NCBI RefSeq assembly: GCF_000224145.3 | Contig: NC_020169.2 | Coordinates: 3,182,957 to 3,246,956 of the forward strand | DNA: 64,000 nt | From: Ciona intestinalis | Lineage: Eukaryota; Chordata; Ascidiacea; Phlebobranchia; Cionidae | Reading direction: 5' to 3' | In this document: in pieces, positions 34,751 to 47,783 of the stretch | Layout of the letters: each line of letters starts with the position of its first letter | Numbering within the stretch: the stretch's first letter is position 1 | Position numbers and translations under genes: made by a program | The notes under the pieces: model-generated | Databases searched by the model: none | Seen by the model: only the letters and a program-made list of their open reading frames with translations | Told to the model about the DNA's origin: nothing

Positions 34751-35722
34751 ATGGCTTCAAATAACACAAACCAAAACACAAACATGAATAATTCAGCTGG
34801 AGTGGAAGACTGCAATGATGGAGAAGGTGATGGGATAGCTCAGACAAGAGAAGAACCAAAGGTACCGCCTGCAGTACGACCAAGACCTATGACTGCAGTA
34901 GGAGAAAGGAGACGTCCTGCTGCAGGTCGTGGTGAAGCAAGAGACATGGGTGGTGCATCTGCTTATGCAAATAATTCACGAAGTAACGAACCCACAAATT
35001 ATGAGAGTGGAGATAGTGCTGCATCTACTAACAATAGGAATACAAATACTTACAGTGGGTATGATGACCAAGGCCCTTCAACGTCAAGTAAATGTACTGG
35101 GGCAACATCGACTCAAAGAAGGCAACGCACATATTCTCAACAAGTCAGTCGGGAGGAATCAAGGATTGGAGAACAGGCCAGGTTTCTCTTGAACATGTTC
35201 ATACAAGATCGAGCTGGTGTAGAGAACAGCCCAGTTGAGCCTGTGGTCAGGAATGTTTGCCAAGCGGACATGAGTCCTCAGAGTGCGGGATTTACCGATG
35301 AAAACTTGAGTGACATTGCAGTAACGCTCAGAAGAATAGGAGATGACATGTCTCGTGATATTCAACTAAACCGGTTTATTGATCAAGTGCCACTGAAATC
35401 CACCAAAGATATTTTCATCAAAGTGTGCTTACAAATGTTTGAGGACGGCAACTTCAATTGGGGTAGAATTGTAGCTTTGTTTTATTTTGCATACCGTCTC
35501 ATTGTAAGATCTCTCCTCAGTGGTCTCGACAGTCTGCCATGGATTCGTGAGCTCATCTCTTGGGTTGTTGACTTCATTGTGAAGAAGTTCGCCAAGTGGA
35601 TTATCAGTCGTGGGGGATGGACAATGATAAAGGAATGGTTTGGAATTTCGTCCCAAACGTTTGGTGTGCTTATATGTGTTACCCTTGCTATAGTGGGCTG
35701 GGCAGTTTTTAAGAAAGACTGA
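34751..35722 (+). CDS. BAX: BAX-like proapoptotic BCL-2 family protein, intronless
   Basis: Mitochondrial outer-membrane pore-forming effector of apoptosis. 323 aa from the ATG at 34751 (MASNNTNQ); the open frame continues upstream but without ATG. About 130 N-terminal residues are low complexity (Asn, Ser, Arg, Thr). The BCL-2 fold follows: helix 1 EESRIGEQARFLLNMF, BH3 LSDIAVTLRRIGDDMS (about 186-201), BH1 DGNFNWGRIVALFYFAYRL (about 232-250), BH2 WIISRGGWTMIKEWFG (about 283-298), and a C-terminal membrane anchor ending FKKD. BH1 and the LRRIGD core match BAX best, with some BAK-like wording in the later helices. Vertebrate BAX has several introns whereas the whole coding region here is one exon. 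AATAAA follows only a few bases after the stop. Confidence 0.93.
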   Translation: MASNNTNQNTNMNNSAGVEDCNDGEGDGIAQTREEPKVPPAVRPRPMTAVGERRRPAAGRGEARDMGGASAYANNSRSNEPTNYESGDSAASTNNRNTNTYSGYDDQGPSTSSKCTGATSTQRRQRTYSQQVSREESRIGEQARFLLNMFIQDRAGVENSPVEPVVRNVCQADMSPQSAGFTDENLSDIAVTLRRIGDDMSRDIQLNRFIDQVPLKSTKDIFIKVCLQMFEDGNFNWGRIVALFYFAYRLIVRSLLSGLDSLPWIRELISWVVDFIVKKFAKWIISRGGWTMIKEWFGISSQTFGVLICVTLAIVGWAVFKKD

Positions 35723-35726
35723 TCAA

Positions 35727-35732
35727 ATAAAA
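35727..35732 (+). terminator. AATAAA polyadenylation signal just after the BAX-like stop
   Basis: The canonical hexamer lies four bases beyond the stop codon. If used, the 3' UTR would be unusually short; other A-rich sites follow downstream. Confidence 0.45.
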
Positions 35733-36674
35733 ACACTGTGGTGAACGAGTAAACAATATTAAAACTTGTTCTTTTTTTTGTTAAATAACTAAAAGTGGCG
35801 ATGTAAGCTACATTCCACCAGAAAATGTTAACAAAATGTCGTGTATAAATTTAGAGTGGTAGCTAAGTTCTATTTTATACTGGTGCAAGTAGAATTGGGT
35901 TAAACCATGTTATTAAAGTAGCAAATTGTTGGTAGCTATCAGCAAGCCTCCTACAATTCTTAATGCTGTTTTTGTATACTTTAATTTAGTTTCTGTAACA
36001 CTGTTCTCTTTTTAAATTTTATTTTTGTAGCAAAATTGTGATATGTAAATTTCAAACAAACGATGATGATATGTACATTTAAATTACTTTTGATGTTTTA
36101 TATTTACAATAGTGCTCCAATATTTTATTCACCATAATAAATAGTGTTTTATCTCATGTTTTGTTTTAAAAACAGCATTTTCTGCTGGTATAAATGAACA
36201 ACTCATTTGTTTGTGTTTTTCTTTTGAAATTTAATGATTTTTGGTTCGTGCGATGAAAATTTACCTGGAAAGTCACAGATGTGCGCCAAGCGTTGTACTG
36301 CAATCTGTAATTTTATTGCACCAGCTCCTGTTGTTTTACATTGTGTATGAATTGCAGGTAGTTACTTCCATCTGCTGACCACAGCAATTCTTTTGTTTAT
36401 CCACTAACACTGTCATAACAAGAAATGCTTTTATCGGTGCTTCAATTTATTGTTTCCGCCCTTAAAAAGTTAAGGAGCAAATCATTGTTTTAATATTTTT
36501 TATAAAATGTATAAGTTAAATTTGTACAAGCATTAAAACTGTTACATCTGCCAGCATCTTTGCTTCCACTTACCCTGCATGTTTAAAATTATAAAATATC
36601 TATCATGTAGAATTAATACAGCTTTATATCCAGTGCCGATAAAGAATTTGTGTATGAATTAAATTGGCAAGATA
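35733..36674. other. Spacer between BAX-like gene and MRPL40
   Basis: AT-rich, with no reading frame of note. It contains whatever 3' UTR the BAX-like gene has and the MRPL40 promoter. Nothing specific was recognised. Confidence 0.5.
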
Positions 36675-37376
36675 ATGAGTTGTTCTTGCCTGTTAAGTGT
36701 GTCAGAATCCATTTTCTTAAACACTGTCCGATACATATCGACCTGCCAAGCGAAAAATGCTGGGTTTCAGGGGTTGCATTTAAATATGCCGCTTGAAATG
36801 AAACTAAAACATATCGAGCGAAAAAAGCTGAAAATTCGAAGAATGGAAAGGAAAGCTTTGGAGCCAATCCCGGTTGTAGATTTCTTTATTCCTTATTCAT
36901 GGAAGACAGAAGAAAGGTGGTGTTAAGAGAATACAGTAGATTGTATGAAACAGGATTTATTTTGTTGTTTTTTGTACAGAAAAAGAAACACAGAAATTTC
37001 TGAGAGTGAACTTGAAAGAAGAGCCTTGCTTGAAAAAGAATGGGCTCGGTTTATATTACAACAGCGTAATGCAGAAAGAAAAAGATTACGTACTTTAATG
37101 TTGGAACAGGTTTGTTGGATGCGCACATCTGGTACTAATATACTTTAACCATTCTTAAATCAGGAAAAAGCAATGTTTGAACTGAAGCAAGAATCTCAAG
37201 AATTATATGAAGCTGCTTTAAAACCAGACCTATCAATTTTGCCATTTACATGCAGTGGTCCTGTCGAAACACTACCCTTAAAAGAATATTTAATGCCACT
37301 TGGTGCATATGTTCATAATTCAGCACCGTTTTCAACTGATGAATCTTTGAATGTAAAATTTGATGTCGAACTCTAA
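36675..37376 (+). CDS. MRPL40: Mitochondrial large-subunit ribosomal protein mL40
   Basis: Component of the mitochondrial 39S ribosomal subunit. Three exons (36675-36916, 36980-37109, 37164-37376) give 194 aa, against 206 in human. The first about 40 residues are uncharged or basic, as in a mitochondrial targeting peptide. Family signatures follow: ALEPIPVVDFFIPYSW (human QELIPIEDFITPLKF), ESELERRALLEKEW (human EETERRALLLKKW), a charged helix, and ILPFTCSGPVETLPLKEYL near the C terminus. Introns are tiny (63 and 54 bases). It is convergent with the USP gene, whose stop is about 350 bases further on. Confidence 0.92.
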
Positions 37377-37731
37377 TCTTTTATGTATTTTCACTTCGGA
37401 TACATCATGCGAGTAACTTGTGTGCATTACTTGTCTTGGGTACAGGTGAATTAAGCAAAAGTTCAGTTGACAATTTTCACCATGCCATATGCAAGGTGTG
37501 CAATTAGTCATGGAGTACGGAACAAACACTTAACTGATCAACCTGGCTAAAAATAAGTCACAGTGAATCTATGGTTTTCGTTAAACACGGTAAAAATACC
37601 CAAATAAATACTAAGAAAAGTATAAACCAGAAAAGAGGCGAAGCGTCAAGTAAATACAAAAACAGCATTTTGTCTTGTTTACGTGCCTCCCTATTCATGT
37701 AATTGTGTTACTATTGCATAGCTGCTTGTGT
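37377..37731. other. 3' spacer between convergent MRPL40 and USP genes
   Basis: A plus-strand AATAAA near 37603-37608 may end MRPL40. No coding sequence was seen. Confidence 0.4.
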
Positions 37732-40700
37732 TCAGTTTTCAGCGTCAAGAAAAGAGAACATAACTTGCTCAAAACGCTGGCAGAGGTTTGAAAGTTTGGT
37801 AACTGGTGGGCGTTGTTTGATTTTAGCGTTCGGATTTGTTTCAAGAAAATCTGTCAGTGCAGTTGATAAGGTGTCCCTTGGTACAACTAACAATAAAATT
37901 ATAAACAATATTAAAATAGTTAAGTTACCCGCATATTTGCGGGAACAAAGTTATTAACAATAGATAAAATAGTTGAGTTATCAGCATAATTTGAAGAACA
38001 CTCACCAACAGATTGCTCCAGCAAGGAACACCAATCCCCTCGTATTGAATCTGCAAGTTGTAAATCCTGATCACATTTTCCTCTCCTCCCATCACCAAGG
38101 AGCAACGAGATGCAAGGGATCAGTTTCTTCCTCATCAGCTTGAGACCTTTATAGACATCCTCTTCATTTGGTGATTGCATTTTTAACATTACCTCCTCAT
38201 GAACTCTCTGCAGAAGCAGATTTATTTCATTAGCATATAAAATGATAAATAAATAGCCTCAACTGAAAGCGGTGTAAGCTATATTTTATATAAAAAGTAA
38301 CACCCAAATAAAAAAAAATGGTAGAACTAGGACTTTAATAATCCAGTCTGAACACCAATTTATTTTCAATAAGAAAATAATTTTTTTGGCAATGTAAGCA
38401 ACTTTACAAAAAGCAATTTAACTGAAAAAGCAGAAACCACAATGCAACTTACAGTAATAGATATCCTGCAGTATCTTCCTAGCATCTTGAGGTCTACACC
38501 TTGCTGTGGTTCCTGGGGATCAAACTGATGATCATAAACTGCTGCAAAGTGCTGAGTTGCGGGAAAAAAATTGCGAAGTCTGAACATTTCCATTCCATCG
38601 ACCAAGTGACACATTGAGGTGCAGAATGACTTGTATTGCGTTTGCCAATGCTGAAATTTAAAATAGGTTTCAGCGCCTACTCTCTTCATTAGACTTTCTG
38701 CAAAGCAGTTTTTAAAGATTGTTGCTAATTTCTTTCTGCTGAATTTAAAATCTACTTCAGTTTTAGCAGACACTCATACAGAAAAGTTTTTCTGATTATT
38801 GCTAATTCCTTTCTCTTTGGTGTTTTAGTTAATCTTATTTTTGCAAAGAGATAAATAAAAAAATTATTACTAGCGGAGGCATATAAATAATAAAAATTTA
38901 CCTAAAATGATGTATTAGATAAGAAAACTATAAGTTAGGATTGTTATGTTATAACACACCTGGTATTTTTCCTCATTCAAATCTTCTTCAGAAAGGTTGG
39001 AAAGTTTTTCTTGAGCACAACCCATGATATCACTTGCCCTTCGATCGTAACGTAACCTCTCATCCGTAAACTGCTCCAACACACACCTTTCTATAACCTA
39101 CCAATACAAATGCGGGTTTAATGTTAGTATATCATTTGAAAACTCAACAAGTAGTTTGTTGAGTTTTATACAACAGGAAAAAAGTTTGTTTTTTTAATCG
39201 GTAATTTTTACTCTTGGCTGATTGTTTGATAAAATTAGTCAGCGCCATTACCGATAAGCGTATGTGTCCTTAAGCAAGGCATTTAACAAACCAACCTAGC
39301 GGTCACTAATCATAGCACCCAAGGTGCTTTGGTTACAGAAGACCTCACCCAGGTAGAATACATAAAACTCCTGAGTTTTTTTAAATTAAACTTATAAACC
39401 TTGCGAGGTGCTTTATTTCTGTAGAGATAAACAGCAATATTTTGAAGTCGAGAGTCTGATGTGATTGGATCCGATTGTTGAGATAAATCTTGAAGTCGAC
39501 TCATTTCTTCACTGATGGCCTGTAGCAATGATTATTAAGATATATTAACAACATTAAACAAACTAGGTTTTGAGATAACTCCCTGCCTTATTCAAAGGGC
39601 CTATGAAATGGATCTACACTACCTCATCCATATAGAATAAAGACATGAATAAATGTTTATACTAACTCTAGGCCTGATTTGGCCACAGCTTAATACATTT
39701 AAAGTAAAAGAAAGTAAAAAAGAGAAATAAAAGATAAAAAAGAGAAACAAAAAAGAGAAATAAGTTTTGGAAAGAAATGTAAGACCTCGAGCAAAGCAAC
39801 TTCCGGTCCTTCCATGTTGTATGTCTTACCAACTTGAAGAATAGCAAGAATACAAGCTTGTAACATGGGGCACACCAGCTCCTGGAAACAGTGTTTTCAG
39901 TGATAACTGATAAGGATGAGCAAAAATCCTTTTACTACCTCATCCATATCTTGCGGGATCGGAGATGGAGGCAGGGAAACATCTTTATCATTTTGCTCTT
40001 TTTCTTCTGCAACTTCTTTATCCAGGTGCTCGTTATTTGTGTCCTCATTATGGGAAATATTTTGGTTCTCTGTCTTTTCAGGTATTTCTTCCTGTTTAGA
40101 TCGCAAGAACTTTGGTGGAGAGAGAAGGGGAAAAGAAGTTTAAGAAAAAAAGAGATAAGGGAAAAAGAAAAAGGGAAATTTACTTGCACAGAGTAAGTTT
40201 GATATATAATCTTAACATTACCTCCTCCAGAGCTTTTTCTGGTCCCATTGCATTATATGTTGAACCAACTTTCTGAACAGCATTTTTCAAATCAGTTAAG
40301 TTCCATGCTCCATTTTGTTTGCATGAACCTGGTATTGATAGAATAGATGAGTAAAACACATTCAAGTCATGTAATAAGTCAACACAAATTAAAATTGTAA
40401 ATATATATGCATGGATAATATTAGTACAATAATAGCACAGTTTACAGAGGCAAAACTGTTGAATGGAATACACAAGTGGTACTCAAACAATATAAAGTTC
40501 CATACACTTATATCCTCTAAAGTTGTTCACAGTTCAAAAACTCACTTTTTTCAATCTACACAACAAGCACTAAAACTTGTTATAAAACATTTAGTGAATT
40601 TTTACACACACCAGTTTTAGCAACCCTACTTCCCACCCACTTTCTGCCATTGATTCCATTTCCCTTTTCTCAGCTTTGAGTGACAGTTCCTTTGCTCTTT

Positions 40701-43700
40701 CTACATCCCAACACTCAAGTTCATTGTTCAGTTGTTGGTTATGATCATTGACTAAGTTGGCAAGCACAGGGTCTGATGCGATGGCACTAAAGCTGTCGTC
40801 TACAAATGGGAAATTGTAAAAATGTTTAAAAATACCGAAATTTAAACAATACCTTAAACATTTTTAAAAAATAATGTTTTTAAATAAGTTTCAATTGTGG
40901 TTATTACTATAAAGAAGGCAGTAAAATTTGACTAAAAATAGGACACATACCTAATACAACAATACCATTTTTGGGGTGGTGAAACAAAATTAAAAATCAG
41001 ACTTTAATAAACTATACACAGACAGTTGTATATTGAATAAATAATAATGAAAAACCACCTGCACATTCAGTTAGATCCATTTTTCTATTATCGACATATA
41101 TGAGGCAGTAAGCACTTGCGGAATTTCCATAGAACCTGTATGAATGTACACCACCTATGGAGTCACTGGTTAGTTGGTCATATGTTTCTTCAGTCACAGC
41201 AACATCATTGAATTTCAACCATCGACGATTCACGTAATCTTTTATATACGCCCAGTAGTGACCTGGAAAAACAGTTGTATAAGTAGAGAAAATTATTTTA
41301 TAGCGCCGTAGAAGAGTGTCTCTAAAGCTTTAACTAAAAAGTTATGGGTTTAAATCTCGTCGCTGCTACCGTTGTGATCATATGTCTTCTTGGGCAAGTA
41401 AATTAACGGAAATTGCTCCCCAGTGATGCTAATGGGTTCAATCACCCACAAAGTTACATGAGTGGTAATTCGTCTGCTTGCACAAGGTGTAAGAAACAGA
41501 ACATTGTATTATAGCGACCATCGTTTTCAAACACAAGCTGACTACATTTTTTTAAAAAGAGTTTTGAAGACTCATAACATGTAGCCACCTCACAAATTAT
41601 ATGTTAACATTTACTATCCTTGTTTATTGTCGCAGTTTACCTACACACAGAAATAACTCATGTATATTTCAACCAACCTACCAGCTAATGCTTGGCCTTG
41701 ATGAACTAACACAGCATGTAGCGAATATGGAAAACATCGTTCATTTGGATCATCAAACATTTTATCTATTGTCATTTGGATTTCTTCTATCTTCTCTCTG
41801 ATATCTGCGTGGAATGTAATTGAAGAACAACAATATTTTAAATTATCAGTGGCAAATAATCTTTATATGTAAGTTTAGCAAAGTTTTTTAAAATAAAAAT
41901 AAACTTTCCGTTAATAAAATAAAACCATCTTCAGTGATGTAAGAACTTAAAATTTTAACTAAAACCAAAAAAAATGTATTTGCATATGAATTAATACATG
42001 CAGTAAAACAATAATAAAAAATAACAATATTTAATTAGTAGTTGTAACACTTAAGTTCCCTCTCCCAACCCTTATTTTCTAAGCCATTTTTCACCCTAAC
42101 CAAGGACACATTGTAAAATACAAATCAGTGAAAATTTACCAGCAATTTTTTTCTCAACGTCTGACTGCCACTTGAGCAGGATGTTCCTCACCATCAGTGA
42201 TTCCTCTTCACTCGAGGAACTCATGTAGCTCGAGGAGGAGGTAGCTGAGGGTGGACGACTCTCATGATGAGAGTTTGTGTCTTCTTCCTCTTTGCTCCTC
42301 TTGTTTGGAGACAAACCATTGCTGGGAGACTCCGTTCCACCTCTCCTGCTTGTACAGTTGGTAGAAATTATTTTAAAGATAAACACATTATTAGTGATGT
42401 ACCGAAGTTTCGGTTTGCCGAATTTATTCGGCCGAATCAGCGATTTTGACAAAGATTCGGTTTTGGCCGAATCGTGCGTAAAGATTCGGCAAAAACCGAA
42501 CTTTTTCACAGACAATATAGATACGATTAGCAAGAACTTGCGCAATTTGTGAGATAAGAATTAAAGACTATTTGCAACAAATAAGTTTAATTCAATTAAT
42601 CGTCGTGCTTTATAGCAATGCTAATCATTTCGGATACGGTTCTATGGGCTATGGCACACGCGCACTTTGATAAACTTCGTCACATTCGCGACCGAATCTG
42701 CCCCCGATCGTCGATAAAGAAACACTCGCTTTTTCTCTCATAATAGTGCACGCGTCTGCTCCCGATCGTCGATAAAGAAACACTCGCTTTTTCTCTCTAA
42801 ATAGTGCACGCGTCTGCTCCNNNNNNNNNNNNNNNNNNNNNNNNNNNNNNNNNNNNNNNNNNNNNNNNNNACAATATTTAATTAGTAGTTGTAACACTTA
42901 AGTTCCCTCTCCCAACCCTTATTTTCTAAGCCATTTTTCACCCTAACCAAGGACACATTGTAAAATAGAAATCAGTGAAAATTTACCAGCAATTTTTTTC
43001 TCAACGTCTGACTGCCACTTGAGCAGGATGTTCCTCACCATCAGTGATTCCTCTTCACTCGAGGAACTCATGTAGCTCGAAGAGGAGGTAGCTGAGGGTG
43101 GACGACTCTCATGATGAGAGTTTGTGTCTTCTTCCTCTTTGCTCCTCTTGTTTGGAGACAAACCATTGCTGGGAGACTCCGTTCCACCTCTCCTGCTTGT
43201 ACAGTTGGTGGATATTATTTTAAAGATAAACACAATATTACATGCAAGCATTTTTCAAACCAACTTTTTTTTTAGACAATCAGCATATATGTTTTAAAAC
43301 CCACTATATTCAAGATGCTATGTTTCACCATAAGTCTAATAGACTCAGATGAGTTGTCAAAATAGAAAAATTATTATTTTAAAGCTATTATTACATCTTT
43401 CCATTTCCGCATTCAGCAGTGAATTTTATACACTGTTCTCTAAAATCAGATTGTTATACCTTTGCTTTACTGTATCTGGGAAAATCAAATATAATACACC
43501 TATGTCTGGTAATGAATTTTTATTAATTTGTGATATTTTAGACAAAAAGTGGAAAAACTATGACTAAACTGCAGTACATGCTCATAAGACTCATAACAAA
43601 CACAGCATCACCCACCTTCTGCCACAAGATGCATTGCCATCCATATTACTTGAGGAAGATTTGGAGGTAGCGTATTCTGCACAGATGGAGAGAAGTTCTG

Positions 43701-46700
43701 CCACATGGTACGACTTTTCATTGGCAGTAAAATTGGATAACCTTGGTTCAAATAAGACTGTTAAATTTGTGCCACAGTGCTGGAGATTTTATTATTTGAT
43801 AGAAACACAAACTATGTTCTGGTGATTTTCAATTTATATTCTTTATTAGTTTTAAATTGAGACAAAATATGTAAAAAACAAATTTTAGTATGTATGCTGT
43901 TAAGCTGTTCTAAAAATCCTGTTTTCAATGCCAAACATGTATGTGTTTAAACCATACCTGTCATCAAAAGTGCGTAAGCAAGTGACAAACAAAACAATTA
44001 CACCAAATTGACCAACTTTATTACAATTTGCAACCACTAAACAACAAGTCTTATTTCACTATCTTAAAATAAAATAAACCTACTGGTTTAAATTCAATTT
44101 TAGTTCAGAAAGTTCTTCACGAAGTTGTTTAATCTCTTCTCTTCTTGCACGAGTTTTTTGTGCATTTGATTCCATGTATCTGTAATATGAACACAAATTG
44201 TTACCAATATCACTGTAGTTTATACTCCTATGCAATCTGATTTATTTTGACAACTTAAAAATGTTACTCATTAATTGGTACTTGTCACACATTATAAATA
44301 TAATCATTTTGGTGTATACTATAGCACATGTTGCCCCAACTTTTGAAACAGGGGTGACATCATATGTTCCAGCACCTACGTTGTAAATATGAAACAGTCC
44401 TATAAAAAAAACTTGACAAAATGACGCCTATGCATTTTAATACATATCTATGGAAATGGGTCCAGTTTTTATTTAAGTGCTAATTATATACAGCTGTTTT
44501 CGTGTTCACGGCCATTTAAAAGGTTGATTGCAACAGCTGAATGGACAACTGGTAGCCTATTCAGTGTAAATTTATTTGACCTGTTATATAAAGTATGAGG
44601 AAGTTATGTAGGTCTGATATATAGTGCAGCAACTGAAACTTTAAAAAATGAGGAAGCATCAATAGAATGCTGGATAGGCAAATTCGACACTGAGTTATAA
44701 TGAATCTGTAATGGAATAATCAATGTATTTCCTACGGAATCTTACCTATCCATGTAGAATAATGAGGGGAAAATAAGACGGTTGTGAATTTTCTCAGGTT
44801 TCCCAATGGCTTGGTTGAATTGGAAACGTGAAAGTTGAAAAGTAAGAATGGGTGGCAGCTTGGTGAACCAAACCTGAAAATAATTTTAAGTCAACAAAAT
44901 AGTTCTACTGAAAAAAAAAAACGGGAATTTCAGAAAATGCTGAAGCGACAAGTGCCATTTTTTATAAGACCATACTATAAGATGAAACTACCAACGGTTT
45001 ACTTTAATATATTCAGTGTTTTTCATACATTTAGTACATACGTACTGTTTTATTAGAATGAGATATGTAAAAAAAACATTTTCCTGGTTTAAATCACAAT
45101 TTAGGTATTGTGTGTTGTACAGGAATTATGTCTGTCTTTTATCCATACCTCTTGTCCATTTTGTGAAGTTTCACAGTGAGCTTTAGCTGTGGCATATTCC
45201 AAGCTTTCGTGCAAGTTTTTATGCCCTTCAACACACAGCGGAAGTATTCCAAATGTATGTTCTTGCTCAAATCTAATACCTGCAACATTTAATTTATTAC
45301 CATATGAAGTTAGTAGTTGGGTTGCACATTACAGAATAATTAGGTAATTAGGATGTCCTATAAATTTTGTTAATATGCTTTAAGAGATGACGTGTGTAGA
45401 CGTCATGAAAAAGAATACCAAATCCTGTAATTAGATTCGAATACCAAAAGATTTTAATCTCACGGATTTGAAATTCCGTATTGTGCATCACTAGTTAGTA
45501 GTTAAACATACTTGTATATTTATCATTACCACAGAATCTTAACCTTACAACAGATGACAGGAGAGAACCAATTACAATATACGTATAGCCTTATTCCCCT
45601 AGGAATAAATTATCTTGGTGCTGGTTAGGTAACCATGAAAAAATAGGCTGTACTCTAAATAAATGCCAAACTTTTCAAAATACAGGAATTCTTAAATGTT
45701 TATTCTTTGAAACAAATGTAACCTAAATGTCGGATTTATATGTTACGGATTAATAATATGCAGAAAATTCCAGGGTGGGACCACTTGCCATCTCAGGTTT
45801 CGGCCACAGCCCACAGGTACTCACCATGCCTATTAACTCCAACAGTTTTCGATGTCCCATAAAATAATTCCTGTACCGGATTACACAGAGGTTTTTGTGG
45901 ACCCCTGAGGTCACTGATGACTCCAATGTCATCAGCACTGGTGATGTTAAACTCATTGTTTCTCTCCTTTCTTCTGTCATTCTCCTGGGTGGTTTCTTGA
46001 ATGTGACGGAAAGCATCTTCAAGCCAGTCAAGCAGCATGTGTGTGAATTCACTCACATCCTACAGGTGAGTGATATACAGTATTAATATTTTTATAACAT
46101 TTAGTTTTGTACGTCATGAATGAATGGATGTAACTTACTTTATCCTCACGTGGCCGGAAAACAACAAGTATGTTACTTTGTGGCCCATTGTGGGTAATTA
46201 TATTTTGGGTATTTTTTAACCATAATTGCTTAATTTTCGAAGCAGTTTTGCTACTTATCTACTATCAGTATCCAGTATTACTATTTCCACAGTAGTACTT
46301 TGCACAAATTCATAAAAATATAATTTTGCAAATTGCAGGTTAAAATAACAATGTCAGACATTTCTATATGATAAAAAGTAAGAGTAAAGGAGGAGAAACT
46401 GACTTATTATCACAGGAAAAAATATTTTTAAATTTAAAGCATTACCTGCTGACTGTCACTGCTTTTTGTTTGAAAAGCTTCTTGTAGAATATTCACACAC
46501 TTTATTGGGTCCAGAAAACTCTTATTTGATGTTATCATCAGTGCAAATAAACAACGTAGCTCTTGCATCAGCCGTAGGTTACGTTTTGTCTGTGATAAAG
46601 TGCAAACATGAATCAACTTCCTTAATTATCACAATAGATTTGATCATGAACATAAATTATACAAATCAAAACTATTGGTTATAACTTTTAGTCATATTGT

Positions 46701-47752
46701 TATAAATGCACACTGATTTAAAAACCTCCAGTAAAATATTACAATTCCAACTTCAACTAATGAGTTAAAAAAGCTAAGAAAAAAAGCTAAGAAAAAAAGT
46801 TATTTTTTCCAAAGAAGTATTTTGTAACTTTTTTTGAAATTTGAAATTGCTTACCTCTGCGTTAAGTGATGGGTCAATTTCTGTAGGTCCAAATTTTAGA
46901 ATAATATTTCGGAATATTGGTATGTGGAACAGTGACTGCACAACCACACTAAACCAACAACTGTTGCCTACGTTCTTTAATCCAACAGGCCAATTTTTTG
47001 CTGTAAAAACACGATTTTTTAATATAATAATATAGGAAAATATAATGTCTATTAATATACTAATTTTTAATATATTAATATATAGGAAAATATATTTTTA
47101 ATGAAAAAATTAAAGATCCTTAGTAAATTGACTTACAGATCCTTAGTAAATTGTGAGGGTCTTTTTTGTGCCTGTGTGACGCATCTCCAGAAATGGGTTG
47201 CCTAGATTGAATATCAGCAATGCTTTCAGCAAGAGCTCTGGAAAATTAAAAATCATTAAACAGGTGAAAACTGCTTAGATTTAAAATAAAGTTTGTAAAA
47301 GTATCGCCAAAAAACAAACACAAAACCTAAAAAAGACGATATATTATATATATAAATATTATATTCAGTTTGTGTTTTTTTACTTAATCAAATATAATAT
47401 ATACATATTACAAATGTTGTATCAAAAAATATCTCAAATGTTGTACCTTGCCAAATCATCTCCCTCCAGATGTTCGACAGAACTCGAAGTTCCAGGTTCC
47501 ATAGAAATATCATTACTGACTTGCAAACTCAACGCGATGGCTTTTTGTAAATCATCTTCTTCCGAATCAGCGGAAGGAACGTTGCCGGAAGTTTGAGGTT
47601 GATTCTCTGTAAGTGAAGTGAAACAACTCTTTAAAATATATTATAGGCCTATATATGTATATGGTAACAATAACACCAATGTTTTGGGAGACCTAAGAAA
47701 ATTGCTCATTCATTTATATATTTCATTTAAATATTACTGCTAGATTATAGCC

Positions 47753-47783
<31 letters not shown>

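Noticed and set aside
40621-40640. Alternative donor three to four bases later at the end of a USP exon
   Set aside because: Only the donor after 40641 keeps frame with the next exon ([10 protein letters not shown]).
42140-42345. Treating the repeated USP exon as a true tandem exon duplication
   Set aside because: The duplicate is separated by an assembly gap, nearly identical including introns, and its 206-base length would break the frame if both were spliced in.
42649-42897. Minus-strand frame running through the N gap
   Set aside because: It includes gap bases and the 58-bp repeat array; not a protein.
43742-43790. Longer version of USP exon 10 using upstream acceptors
   Set aside because: Those acceptors enter out of frame or meet a stop; the acceptor at 43742-43743 restores frame.
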